Notes under the pieces: generated by a model
What the model saw: the letters and a program-made list of their open reading frames with translations, nothing else
Databases searched by the model: none
What the model was told of the DNA's origin: nothing
Program-made: the position numbers and the translations under genes
Part shown: in pieces, positions 1-11,343 of the stretch
Position numbering within the stretch: position 1 is the first letter of the stretch
How the letters are laid out: every line of letters starts with the position of its first letter
Assembly: GCF_947507565.1 (NCBI RefSeq)
Contig: NC_089191.1
Location: forward strand, 806,001-870,000
DNA from: Oscarella lobularis
Taxonomy: Eukaryota > Porifera > Homoscleromorpha > Homosclerophorida > Oscarellidae
DNA length: 64,000 bases
Direction: 5' to 3'

Positions 1-3000
1 GTGGAAAACGATAAGCAAATGCAGAAGATTTTGCCCGTGCATGCGAGAATTCCATCACGCGTCTTTTGTGTGTTTTGACGTCATAATTTTTATAGATGAA
101 ATCGGAGCTTTCTCATTTGAAGGCTATTGTTCAGTATACGGGGGAATTGAGTGAAAAGCCAGACGACAGTGTTTTGACTGTAACTATTTCATATATTTAT
201 GACTAGTTTGTTTAATTAATCATTATGTAGTGGAACGAATTGCTTGAATGGGGCAAAGATGTATCAGACGACGAACTTCAGAAGAGACTCGATGCTCAAA
301 AGCCAAACAACTGCTGTTCTCTTGTTTACACTGTAAATAGAATAATCTTAATTGATTAATTAATTAATTAATTAATACCTTTTCTTCTTTTTTTTAATTA
401 GTCTGGAACTACTGGTCTTCCCAAGGGAGTCATGCTAAGTCACGATAGTGTAAGGAAATGGCTTAGGTTTATAGTTTTTATTTGTAGAAAAGTTTTTAGA
501 TCACGTGGACCCCCATTGCTGGCATTTCGACTGTGAGAAAGGACGAGCAGGCGGAGAGATGCGTCAGCTATTTGCCACTCAGCCACGTCGCAGCTCAGGC
601 AAATCAATATATAAATAAACAAATGAAATTAAATCGTTTCAACTCTAATAATGAAGATGATGGACGTCTATTTGCCAATGCACGTCATTGCAGAGACATG
701 GTTCGCCCAACCAGATGCCCTGAAAGTAAGCGATGCAAATCACGTGCTAATCTCTGTCTTTGCAACAGTGCACCTCCCTAGGGATCTCTGGGAACAACTC
801 TCAAGGAAGTCAGACCAACGTATTTTCTTGGAGTCCCAAGGTAAAGAAATAGTTAACACGGCGGGGTTCTGTCCACATGGGTCGATGGGTCAGCCCCAAC
901 CCTCACTCCATACTACTAAAACGTTATAATGGCTCGTCGCTTGCAATAATTACTGCAGAAGAGTTTTTGAGCTTCTAGCGGTCAAACGACGAGTCTCTAG
1001 ACTTTTTCCTCCAAAGGGGGACCCTTCGCCCAATCCACGAATATAAACGTCCTATACCAAACGTTCAGACTTCATAGGCAAAGGAACTGCCCGTTACAGT
1101 TTACCGCCACATTTAGCATGTAAAACTCAGTTTTCCAACTCTTTTAAAATTACTGCAGCAGAATCGGCCCGTCGCTCGCATTAGTTACTGCCAAAGCTTG
1201 AAAAATTGCGAGTAAAGCCACTTCTATTGAATCTGAAGAACGACATTTTTGTGCGTTGGGAGACCAAGAACGGCGATATTTTTGGTCCTTTTTCACGCAA
1301 TTCAATCGTTTCTTCCACTAGTTGAAGTTAAATTGCGATTCTAAAGCGTTTCGATCGCGTCAATTCGACGGGATCGTTCGTTTTAGGCGAGAAAACCGCG
1401 ATGCGATCGGAAAATCGCGCTATTTTGGTGCTTTCGACGCGATTCGGCCGTTTCTCTTCGTAGTCTAGTAGATTGTTTGGTTATAGAACTTTTTTGATTC
1501 ATGGGATCTTGCAATCTTTAGGTTTGGCCGAGAAAATCGCGAAAAAAACTAACCACCATCCTCCCCGCCGCCGCCCCCGCCCACCACACCCATCTTAGCA
1601 TATTTCACTGGGCACCGGCGCGCTGCGCCGGTGCCAAGTGAAATATGCTAAGATCCTAACTAATATAGAACTACGTTCGTGAACGTCGAACGCGCAGGTC
1701 GTAGAAGAACCGCAGTTCGTAGAAAATCGATACTTTTGTTGGAAATTTCGAGATTTCTCGAAGCTAGTCGTTCCAACATCGATCTTCGTAGGTGTCGAGG
1801 GACTAAGCGTGCCTAGAAAAGTCATTAGAGCGGCCGATCTCGTACTAGCGGTAAACTAGATGTTAGAAGAACGACATTTTTGTGCGTGGGAGACCAAGAA
1901 TGGCGATATTTTGGTTCTATTTCACGCGATTCAATCGTTTCTTCCACTTGTTGAAGTTAAAATGCAATTCTAAAGCGTTTCGATCGCGTCGATTCGACGG
2001 ATCGTTCGTTTTAGGCGAGAAAACCGCGATGCGATCGGAAAATCGCGCTATTTTGGTGCTTTCGACCCGAATCGGTCATTTCTCTGTCTAGTCTAGTAGA
2101 TTGTTGGGTTATAGAACTTTTTTGATTCATGGGATCTTGCAATCTTTAGGTTTGGCCGAGAAAATCGCGAAAAAAACTAACCACCATCCTCCCCGCCGCC
2201 GCCCCCGCCCACCACACCCATCTTAGCATATTTCACTGGGCACCGGCGCGCTGCGCCGGTGCCAAGTGAAATATGCTAAGATCCTAACTAATATAGAACT
2301 GCGTTCGTGAACGTCGAACGCGCAGGTCGTAGAAGAACCGCAGTTCGTAGAAAATCGATACTTTTGTTGGAAATTTCGAGATTTCTCGAAGCTAGTCGTT
2401 CCAACATCGATCTTCGTAGGTGTCGAGGGGCTAAGCGTGTCTAGAAAAGCCATTAGACTTCCGATCTCGTACTAGCGGTGAACTAGATGTTAGAAGAACG
2501 ACATTTTGTGCGTGGGAGACCAAGAATGGCGATATTTTGGTCCTTTTTCACGCGATTCAGTCGTTTGTTTCACTTGTTGAAGTGAAATTGCGATTCTAAA
2601 GCGTTTCGATCGCGTCACTTCGACAGGATCGTTCGTTTTAGGCGAGAAAACCGCAATGGGATCGGAAAATCGCGCTATTTTGGTGCTTTCGACCCGAATC
2701 GGTCATTTCTCTGTCTAGTCTAGTAGATTGTTGGGTTATAGAACTTTTTTGATTCATGGGGTCTTCCAATCTTTAGGTTTGGCCGAGAAAATCGCGAAAA
2801 AAACTAACCACCATCCTCCCCGCCGCCGCCCCCGCCCACCACACCCATCTTAGCATATTTCACTGGGCACCGGCGCGCTGCGCCGGTGCCAAGTGAAATA
2901 TGCTAAGATCCTAACTAATATAGAACTACGTTCGTGAACGTCGAACGCGCAGGTCGTAGAAGAACCGCAGTTCGTAGAAAATCGATACTTTTGTTGGAAA

Positions 3001-5506
3001 TTTCGAGATTTCTCGAAGCTAGTCGTCCCAACATCGATCTTCGTAGGTGTCGAGGGACTAAGCGTGCCTAGAAAAGTCATTAGAGCGGCCGATCTCGTAC
3101 TAGCGGTAAACTAGATGTTAGAAGAACGACATTTTTGTGCGTGGGAGACCAAGAATGGCGATATTTTGGTTCTATTTCACGCGATTCAATCGTTTCTTCC
3201 ACTTGTTGAAGTTAAAATGCAATTCTAAAGCGTTTCGATCGCGTCGATTCGACGGATCGTTCGTTTTAGGCGAGAAAACCGCGATGCGATCGGAAAATCG
3301 CGCTATTTTGGTGCTTTCGACCCGATTCGGCCGTTTCTCTTCCTAGTCTAGTAGATTGTTGGGTTATAGAACTTTTTTGATTCATGGGATCTTGCAATCT
3401 TTAGGTTTGGCCGAGAAAATCGCGAAAAAAACTAACCACCATCCTCCCCGCCGCCGCCCCCGCCCACCACACCCATCTTAGCATATTTCACTGGGCACCG
3501 GCGCGCTGCGCCGGTGCCAAGTGAAATATGCTAAGATCCTAACTAATATAGAACTGCGTTCGTGAACGTCGAACGCGCAGTTCGTAGAAAATTGATGCTT
3601 TTGTTCGAAATTTCGAGATTTCTCGAAGCTAGTCGTTCCAACATCGATCTTCGTAGGTGTCGAGGGACTAAGCTTGCCTAGAAAAGCCATTAGAACGGCG
3701 ATTTCGGACTATCAGTAAACTGGGTGTGAGAAGCAGCCCGCCTGGGTCTGCATGGGTCGGCCCCTACCCTCACTCGCCGTAGCTTGCAATAATTACAGCC
3801 GGATACATCGTATAAAACTAATTTAAGCAATTTTTAAAATGGTTCAAGACAATTTTCCAAGGGAAGATTTTAAAATTAGGACCATTTTAATTAAAATTGC
3901 GCATTATGTCCAGACCTTCTTCCTACACTGAAAAAATACTCGGCAGAACCCTGATTGATTGCTAAACTAAAGCTTGGTAACTTTTTCTTGGGGTATCCCA
4001 CATGTGAAAAAATTCTCAGCAGAACCCTGCAAGTTACGCGTATTTCTATAGAGTTTGGGAGAAAATAGCTGAGCGCTACGCTATTGTTTCTTCGTCCTTC
4101 GGCGCATTCAAATCGAGACTCGTTGGCTGGGCGAGAAGAAAAGCTCTCGAAGGAAATCTGAGCAAAGAGAAAGGGTGAGCATAGAACCTTGGCCACACGC
4201 TTTGTCTAAGGAGAGAATTTGACAGGGAATCGACTCCATTCGGTTACTGGATTGCCAATAGCGTTCTCCTCAAAAGAGTCAGTGCAACTATTTAATAAAT
4301 AATTTTAATTAATGCTCTTTTATTCTAAACGAGGTCCGGGAGGAATTTGGGCTCGATTGTTGCAATTACTGCTTCACCGGCGCCGCGCCAATTTCCGCGG
4401 AGACGACGGAATTTTTCCTTAGCGTCGGTCTGCCTCTGCTTGATATTTACGGCATGAGCGAGTCAAGCGGACCCGGTACGATGTCCGGTGTTGACATGAA
4501 AAAATTCGGAAGCTGCGGACGCCCGTTTTATGGCTGTGAAATGAAATTGCATAATCCGGACGATGAGGGAAATGGAGAGGCAAAGAAATCAATAATTATA
4601 ATTGAATTGGCAGTAATTGATGGCGTATTCTTTAGCTTTGCTTTAGAGGTAGACACGTTTTTATGGGGTATCTTGGCCTGGAGGACAAGACAAAGGAGGC
4701 CTTGGACGATGAAGGATGGCTGCATACGGGAGACATTGGAACAAAAGATGAGGTTAGAAAAAAATATAATTTTTTTCAATAATAAATATTAATACTTAGG
4801 ATGGGTATTATTTTATAACTGGAAGAGTCAAAGGTATGGGAATAGATGAGGTTATCCCTTGGGGGTGAGAATATGTTGGATTTAGAACTTATTGTTACTT
4901 CGGGCGGAGAGAACATTCCTCCCGTTTTGATTGAGAGTGCAATTAAGGCCGAGTTGCCTATAATTAGCAACGTAATGGTCGTTGGAGATAAGAAGAAATT
5001 TTTGAGCTGCATATTGACTCTCAAAGTATTTCGATCAGAAAATAAATAGTGTTGGCGTTTCAGTTTAATTAATTTCAGGTGAACGTTGATTTTGATACGG
5101 GAGAACCGACTGATAATTTGTCAGCAATAGCGCTGAAGGAATGCGAATCGGTTGGGAGCACTTCGAAACGAGTTTCTGAAGTCATTGGAGGCGGCGATCC
5201 CAAAATATTGGAAATGATTGAAAAGGGAATCAAGAGAGCGAACGATAAGGCCATATCAAATGCCCAAAAAGTAGCAGGAATATTACTGAATAGTAGGGGT
5301 TGTCTAAACGTTATATTTCTCAGGTTCAGAAGTGGAGTCTTCTGGCCAAGGATTTCTCCATACCAGGAGGAGAACTAGGCATGCCTGAAAAGTCAATTTT
5401 ATTATTAAATAAATAATGTATTTGATTAGGCCCGACTTTGAAATTGAAGCGAAAGGTTGTGTCTGAAAAATACCAGGAAACGATCGACAGAATGTATGAG
5501 ATATAA
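1..5506 (+). CDS. ACSBG: Long-chain fatty-acid CoA ligase, bubblegum family (5' partial)
   Basis: This adenylate-forming enzyme activates long-chain fatty acids to acyl-CoA with ATP and CoA. The window starts inside the gene. I read exons 1-36, 96-179, 231-332, 402-449, 500-598, 657-725, 782-840, 4052-4174, 4226-4277, 4334-4579, 4636-4752, 4800-4833, 4886-5025, 5079-5270, 5324-5378 and 5430-5506. Phases join cleanly and the stop is TAA at 5504. Visible motifs are the AMP-binding loop [30 protein letters not shown] and a C-terminal block ending [13 protein letters not shown], all close to vertebrate ACSBG1/2. Three introns have GC-AG borders (599, 4580, 5379). The intron 841-4051 is filled with tandem repeats, yet the exons on both sides stay in frame, so the gene looks intact. 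Upstream exons lie outside the window. Confidence 0.93.
841..4051 (+). other. Repeat-filled 3.2-kb intron of ACSBG
   Basis: This intron is about 60 times longer than its neighbours. It runs from GTAAAG after the GVPR exon to the TTTCTATAG before VWEKIAERY. It contains a 5' patch (about 960-1030) with the words gcttctagcggtcaaacga, also present in the EFR3 intron repeat. The 628-bp array follows, and then a short patch near 3735-3790 similar to 866-960 (both carry catgggtcg and ccctcactc and a cttgcaataattac word). No coding sequence is recognised within it. Confidence 0.8.
1235..3735 (+). repeat. Tandem array, about four 628-bp units each with a 63-nt hairpin
   Basis: The marker gaagaacgac recurs at 1235, 1866, 2493 and 3121, giving periods of 631, 627 and 628 bp. 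Each unit carries a C-rich run (tcctccccgccgccgccccc) followed by a 30-bp-stem inverted repeat with a 3-nt loop, at 1592-1654, 2220-2282, 2847-2909 and 3475-3537. The stems have a single mismatch. Units are highly similar to one another. Short conserved reading frames of 69-76 codons inside the units simply follow the repeat and have no recognisable product. Two diverged copies occur inverted in the NAE1 intron near 51.5-52.8 kb. Confidence 0.92.
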
Positions 5507-5578
5507 GAGGGGGAGAGGGGTCCCACGCGTTCACACTAACAAACTCATTTTATTGTCTTTCTTTTTTCTTTGCATGTA

Positions 5579-6583
5579 TTACACGTTCGTTTTCGTTCTA
5601 CGTAGTATGAAGGCGGAGAGCAATCTCAAGCAATCGTTATTGATACTAATAGCGTTTTCTTCCGAGTGCTGAATAAGCGGCATTGGGCCACGAATCCACA
5701 CGCGATTCCACACGGACACTTGATCCAAATCGAGAGTGTGTAATTGATAAACGGAAAACGTGAACAATTTCCCATTCGTTATTATAGACTGACACAGCGC
5801 CGGTGTCTCCATTTGAGGCGGAATTTCAATACGTTTATCCTTGTTTCGCTGCTCAGCGATTCGATTGGCTAGAGTCTGAGCCGATAGAAGAGCGAATTGA
5901 GATAGAACCGCGTGGGCGACGAGTTGTTCGTTGCTATTACTGCTACGCTGATCCGCGAGGATCTGCGTGTGAGCGTGACTTCGCTTGGACCCAGGCCTAT
6001 ATCCAGGGAAAACGCGCAGGTGATCCACTGAACGTTGATACAATTGTAGATCGGTTGGCTGATAATTTTCGCGCGCTTCCGTTTTTACGTCAGGGACGTT
6101 GGTTACCATGGTGAGAGGCAAAGCGGATCGGATGAGAAAATCAGGTGATCCACGAAAAATGTAATTTTCGCCATTTTTTCGCCAATAACTTTGTATAGAC
6201 GGCTTCATTGAAACGTGCGAGAAGAGAGGAGTTGGGTTATCAGCACGCGCCCAAATTGACGTTAGCAACGTGAATAGTAGCCCGGATACGTTTTCCGCGC
6301 GACGAATATTGTCGTGCAGCGTTTCGTCGTCTTCGTCGCTGGGGACGTACGAAGAGGCGTCGTATTCGGGTGGAAGGCCTTCCTCGAGGACTGTATTCGT
6401 AAGCCAGAGTGATTTCAAATCGCATTTCGGTATTTGAGACGTCGGATGAACGAAATAACACTTTCGCCATTTCGTCGTGGATCCCAGCGGATGGGGCAAC
6501 TTCTTCGGCTCGACGTGATGGTAGCCGAAGCTTCGTCGCACCAAACGCCTACCGAAAAAGAAACGTTTCGACGAAAAAGCCAT
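5579..6583 (-). CDS. MRPL37: Probable mitochondrial large-subunit ribosomal protein, mL37 (or paralogous mL65) type
   Basis: A single uninterrupted frame of 334 codons starts at ATG 6583 and ends with TAA at 5579. The basic N terminus (MAFSSKRFFFGRRLVRRSFG) looks like a mitochondrial targeting peptide. The middle has a YIFRGSPDFLIRSALPL stretch. The C-terminal part (QLVAHAVLSQFALLSAQTL, then FTFSVYQLHTLDLD and NRVWIRGPMPL) resembles the mL37/mL65 family of metazoan mitoribosomal proteins from memory. Those two proteins are related, so the exact paralogue is uncertain. The gene is head-to-head with KRTCAP2, 60 bp apart, and tail-to-tail with ACSBG, 72 bp apart. Confidence 0.55.
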   Translation of the reverse strand: MAFSSKRFFFGRRLVRRSFGYHHVEPKKLPHPLGSTTKWRKCYFVHPTSQIPKCDLKSLWLTNTVLEEGLPPEYDASSYVPSDEDDETLHDNIRRAENVSGLLFTLLTSIWARADNPTPLFSHVSMKPSIQSYWRKNGENYIFRGSPDFLIRSALPLTMVTNVPDVKTEARENYQPTDLQLYQRSVDHLRVFPGYRPGSKRSHAHTQILADQRSSNSNEQLVAHAVLSQFALLSAQTLANRIAEQRNKDKRIEIPPQMETPALCQSIITNGKLFTFSVYQLHTLDLDQVSVWNRVWIRGPMPLIQHSEENAISINNDCLRLLSAFILRRTKTNV

Positions 6584-6643
6584 CTACTGAAATCCGGGCT
6601 CTTAGCCTTACGTTCACCGTAATACACGCCTACAAAAAGCACA
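6584..6643. promoter_or_regulatory. Shared 60-bp bidirectional promoter interval
   Basis: Only 60 bp separate the start codons of the minus-strand mitoribosomal gene and KRTCAP2. Both promoters and 5' UTRs must lie in this gap or overlap the first exons. No TATA box is evident. Confidence 0.5.
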
Positions 6644-7168
6644 ATGGGTGAGAATTCGTTCTATCTCCTTTGGAGAGTTCTTCTTCTACTATTTCGTAGC
6701 TACGTCGTCGAGCACGTCGTTTATTTTGTCGGTTCTTCTTGCTGTGATCACGTTCGCGTGCATGCAAATCTACCGAGGACCCCTGAGCTCGAATCAGGGC
6801 ATGACCATACTCGGAGGCTTCGTCGGATCTATCCTCTTCATTTTATTGATAACCGTAAGCGTGGGTCGCGGTGTTTTGATCTGGGGGCCCCTTTTGAGGA
6901 ACGCGTTCTTTTCGACAAGGCCGTGGGAAACTTAGAAACGATGGCATTCGGACGCGAATATTCGACGGGACTTTTTCCCGAAGTCATTTCGTGTCTTCTC
7001 CTCTCTACGCTCGTCTCCGGCTTCGCGATTCATCGCGTCTGCGCGACTGTTTGCCTTCTCTTCTCCATCGGTCACATTTACGTCATGAATCGTCTATCGG
7101 CATCCAAATACGGGCCGGCGCCGGGATCCGCTCAACTCGTAGCGACGAAGCCGAAAAGAAAAAACTAG
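6644..7168 (+). CDS. KRTCAP2: KRTCAP2 (KCP2), oligosaccharyltransferase subunit
   Basis: KCP2 is a small multi-pass ER membrane subunit of the STT3A oligosaccharyltransferase complex. The spliced product is 135 residues, against 136 in human. I infer three exons: 6644-6647 (ATG plus one base), 6700-6854 and 6920-7168. Joined, the N terminus reads MATSSSTSFILS, followed by FACMQIYRGPLSSNQ, FGREYSTGLFPEVI and SGFAIHRVCATVC, and then a basic tail ending KPKRKN as in the human protein. Four hydrophobic segments are visible. A frame continuing without splicing would not match the family, which supports the 4-nt first coding exon. Confidence 0.92.
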   Translation: MGENSFYLLWRVLLLLFRSYVVEHVVYFVGSSCCDHVRVHANLPRTPELESGHDHTRRLRRIYPLHFIDNRKRGSRCFDLGAPFEERVLFDKAVGNLETMAFGREYSTGLFPEVISCLLLSTLVSGFAIHRVCATVCLLFSIGHIYVMNRLSASKYGPAPGSAQLVATKPKRKN

Positions 7169-7294
7169 CAACTCATTTTTTTCTTTTCAATGTATTGATA
7201 CCGTGTGTTTAAAATATATGGCACGTGGCATCGCGGACTTGTCGTAACGCAACACGTTCGGGCGCGCCTAGAGTTATTATTCGACATTTTTGCT

Positions 7295-10200
7295 ATGAAC
7301 GGACAGTTTTCTGTGGAACTAGTCGAAAATTCGCAGCCAGACGAACCGTCTATATCCACCGAAGGAGCAGAACATCCACAAATCCCGCTACTTCGCAATC
7401 TAAGCGGATTCAACGGACCGAAGAGCGATGAGCAGCCCAAATCAGGCCATGTAAGCGCATACGAACGCCGTTTTTGCACAATCGGACTTCATTTTAGCAT
7501 AAGAAGTCGGTTTTCGATTTGGACGAAGACGAAATCGAACTTTCGCCGATTCTTTTCCGTCGTCCCGCCACGCCAAAATCGCGCTCGAAGTCCAAAAGAG
7601 CAGCAGGCGGCAAACGAGACCAGCCAGTGACCGAAAAAACAAAAAATCAAGAAACTAAGCAAGTGGGCGAAGCAATGGACAAAAACCCGGAAATAAGCGA
7701 ACAAGGAGGCGGAAGTGGCGCAGCAGGGGGCGGCGACGACGAATCTCCGTCCAAGTCGTCAAGCGAATCCGAAAAATCAAAATCGAGCCAATCGAAGAAC
7801 AGCAACAGTAGCAGCAGTAGCAACAGTTTCTTCGACTCGTCGACCGCAGTGCCGAGCCTCGCCTCATCCTCCGTCCGCTTTCAGAGAACCGCGACAGATC
7901 ACGAAGACACGACGTCATCCGTCGAGCCGGCGAGCAGCGTCTCATCTCATTCTGGGAGCCTGGGCAGTTCGAGCGAGGAGGAAGAACGTCGACGATCGAC
8001 GTCGTCGTCGTTCGGCGGGACGAGAGTCACTCCCGTGCGTCCGAGTCTCGGACCTATTGCAGGCAGGGTCTCCGATCGAAGTTCGAGTAGCACGAGCGGC
8101 GAACAGGTGTGTTGATTTTCTGTGACCGTAGTAACGTTTACGATGCTTCTTTAGACGAGAAAGCGTATTAATGTTCTTAAGGGTAGAACACATGAGGGTA
8201 GAACACACGTGTAGCGTCTTTGAATATCAATAATTTTTAGTTTTAGAACATATATCGGGATCTCCGCAACTGATATCCGCTCTTACTCAAGACGACGATT
8301 CAGAGTATGACATATATTCATAGCCGGTTTTCTGATGTCTGATTATAGTAGGGATATAATTCCTCCTACTCCGACGACGTATCAAGCAGCTCCTGTACCG
8401 TCTTCTCCCACGGAACTTAAACTAAGTAGATGATGTCACCGTTATTTATACTATGCTTTAATTGGGGTTTTTAATTAAGGCTCATCTAGTCCAGATGTGC
8501 TTGGAGAGTCAGAGGAAATGATTGACGTGAGCTGAACGATTATTTAGTTATATTGTAAGCTGATTAAATTATAGGAGCTGGATTTTCAGAAAGAGGATCA
8601 GGCAAAAAATGTACGTAGATACACAGATAGATTAATCATTAATTAATAAATTATTGAAGAGCGGAAATGAGAAGAAAGAGGAGAGCAGCGAAGCCTCCTT
8701 CACCTCCAGCCTCATGTCCGCTCCAGGGGGAACTCAAATGGAATTGGAGAGCGATTTATCTCAGAAGCGAAAGAGAAAAAGTCAACGCTCCCTTATCCCA
8801 CCCAGTTCTTTGGAAAAACGCCACGTAAGTAGCCAATAAAAAGACAGGGATTGGGTTTGATTTTTTTCTAAAGGAAATGGAGCTAACAATGAGGCGAACG
8901 AGCGAGTCTGAACCACGGGAAGAGGATCAACTACAGGAAGGGGAATTGGCACTGCTGTTGTCAGAAAATCGGCACGATCAGAGTCTAGCAAGTCAGTATG
9001 AAAAGGGGGAGGGGGTAATGAACAAGGAAATGTCTCGATCGGACGAGGAGAAAAGAGCAGAAACGTAGACAATAGACACACGACTTAAAATTAAATGAAT
9101 ATGTGTGGTTAGCACTTCTGATACAAGCGGTGAAGTAGAAGTCGTGCGGGAGACGCCAGAAGAAGAAGAAGAAGAAGAAAGTTCTCGACCTGAACCTGAA
9201 AAAGTAAACGGATTTCGTCCGAGACAAATTTTTGATACGTTTCTCTTAAGCGACCCCAGCGTCTGATGATGTATCTACGACACGTTGTTGAAGAGCAAAA
9301 TGAGGAAGGAAATTGGGTAGAAATCAAAGTCCTTCAAGTAAAAGAATAATTATATAAAAGAATCAATAGTTAAGTAGGAAATTGTTTCAGGAAACTTCAC
9401 ATGAAGTTCCATATAGCGGGCCTTCCAATCAGGACCCACTTCCTGTTCAACCTAAGAAATCAGGAAGAAAGAGAAAACATCAGAACGTCGACGTCGAGAG
9501 GGGCCCCTCACCAAAGCAACGAAAGCCGAGCGAGGGGTCGAACCGGGTCTTTGCTCAGTGGACTGACGGCTATTACTATCCGGGACAAATTCGCGTCGTA
9601 CACGCGAATCATAGAGTCAGTATTGATTACGACGACGGAGACACGGCCATGGTTGACCAGGATAGAATAATTCATCTGGTAAATACAATAGGATAGATTA
9701 AGATATTAGTTATACGTGTTTTAGAATTTGGTTCCTGTTGGATCAGAATTGACTCTTTGCATTCGCAGACACTTTCGAGGCAAAGGTATCGAATTCTATA
9801 GACAATCTGCTCTTTTTTCTATATCGTATCCCAATTAGCTGTAGTACTGCGGCATACTGACGAGCCAGGATATTTTCTTAAGAAAGAAAACGGCACTGAA
9901 GAAAGGTTCAATACGAAATATTATATCAATTAAAATATACGCGTATTTTGTTTGTAGGTGGGGTCGAAGTAACGTTTGTCTAACGTCTGAGCAAGCGGAT
10001 AAATTGCGTGAAAAACACGGGAGTAGTTCGGATGGTAAATAAATAAATAATTAAAATAATTAATTAATTTGAGACGAATTTTCAAAGGTTCGAGAAGTGG
10101 CAGTTCAGAGGGAGGAGACAATGGAGGAGGCGGACGCTCAGATTCTTCGAAATTTGGAAAGAAATTTAAATCAAGAGAGACACACAAGCGTAAACGAGGA

Positions 10201-11173
10201 AAGTCACGTGAAGGAAACGCTTCAGGGGCTCTTCCTCCGTCGACAAGCCTCTTTCGAAACATCTTGTTTGCTCTTACGGAGGGAGAAAAGAAAGACGGAG
10301 GAGAAGGTGATGCTAATTAATACATTAATAATAATTAACGAGATATACATAGATCTCAGGACAGCTGAGTATAGGCCCTTTGATAAGAAACTTATAGTGA
10401 GGCAAATTGAGGCCGGTGGAGGCAAAATTGTGAGAAAAATCACGGCAGATATGGTAGCACATAACGATAAATTAGTCAGCTAGCTAAATTAAAGCGTACA
10501 CTTCCAGGGAAGTCCCTCGTCATCGAAGCTTTCGTTGCTCATTGCTAGTGGGCCATGCAGAACGCTAAAATATATGCATGCTCTTGCTCTGGGTGTCCCA
10601 TGCGTGTCCCACGAGTTCATTGGCGATTGTTGCACAGAGGTCAGCTGATTTTCATCAATGCATACATAGAGAATAGTTGTTATTTTGATAGGGACGACTG
10701 CTGGACTATATGGACGATCAGTATCTACTTCCAGCTGGATTCTCGCTTGAAGACGATGGTTTTAAGGCCGCAGAATTGTAAGGCTTAATCGAATAGCAGT
10801 ATCATATGTAAGGTTTACCTTAGGAGAGAGTCAGGACCAATGCTGAACAATGTGACTGTTTATGTTGATGGGGGAGATAAATTCAAGGTTAGTCGTTCTA
10901 ATTTTGACCGCCTCTCGGATTCATTAACGGTTTTAGTCGTTTTGGAAGACTGTGCTGCCTTCTTGCGGTGCTAAAGTCTTTTCTCGACTTGCAAGCGTTC
11001 CCCAGTGCGATTGCGTCGTCTCCGAGGGCCGTCCCTCTCCCAATCTCATAAGGCAAGCCAAGAAATCCGGTGTGCCCATAGTCTCCAAAGAATGGGCTAT
11101 CCAGTGCGTTATAAATGGCCAAAAGGTGTCCTATAACGCAGACAAACGCTACACCTATAACTACAAACAGTGA
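7295..11173 (+). CDS. TP53BP1: p53-binding protein 1 homologue (tandem Tudor plus tandem BRCT)
   Basis: 53BP1 is a nuclear chromatin reader that directs double-strand-break repair. The gene has many small exons. The N terminus starts MNGQFSVELVENSQPDEP and is followed by a long acidic, Ser/Gln-rich low-complexity region. The first Tudor fold lies near 9541-9675 (FAQWTDGYYYPGQ, then SIDYDDGD) and the second near 9727-10030 (VVLRHTDEPGYFLKK, EERWGRSNVCLT, REKHGS). A basic linker leads into BRCT1 (TSLFRNILFALTEG near 10243). After that come GVPCVSHEFIGDCC-like sequence and LLPAGFSLEDDGF, and BRCT2 (KTVLPSCGAKVFSRL, VPIVSKEWAIQC, near 10945-11170). The stop is at 11171. The methyl-lysine cage aromatics appear conserved. 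I chose ATG 7295 because it opens an SQ-containing acidic N terminus like vertebrate 53BP1. Confidence 0.93.
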
Positions 11174-11343
11174 ATTTTATTGAAAAATTTGTATGCACGA
11201 GGCTAGCGCCGCTTGACACTGACCCCACGTGGAAAAGTTTTGTATAGGCTTGATTTTTTATTACTCTACAATTGCCTAGACTGTGCGACTATAATAATGC
11301 AAAAAGCAGACCGCCCACGCGTGCCCAATATGAGGCTTAGAGT

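Noticed and set aside
1595-3690. Repeated 69-76-codon frames shared by the 628-bp units
   Set aside because: They recur only because the DNA unit is repeated, run through the hairpin, and match no known protein.
5803-6114. Plus-strand frame of 103 codons
   Set aside because: It is antisense to the better-supported mitoribosomal protein frame.
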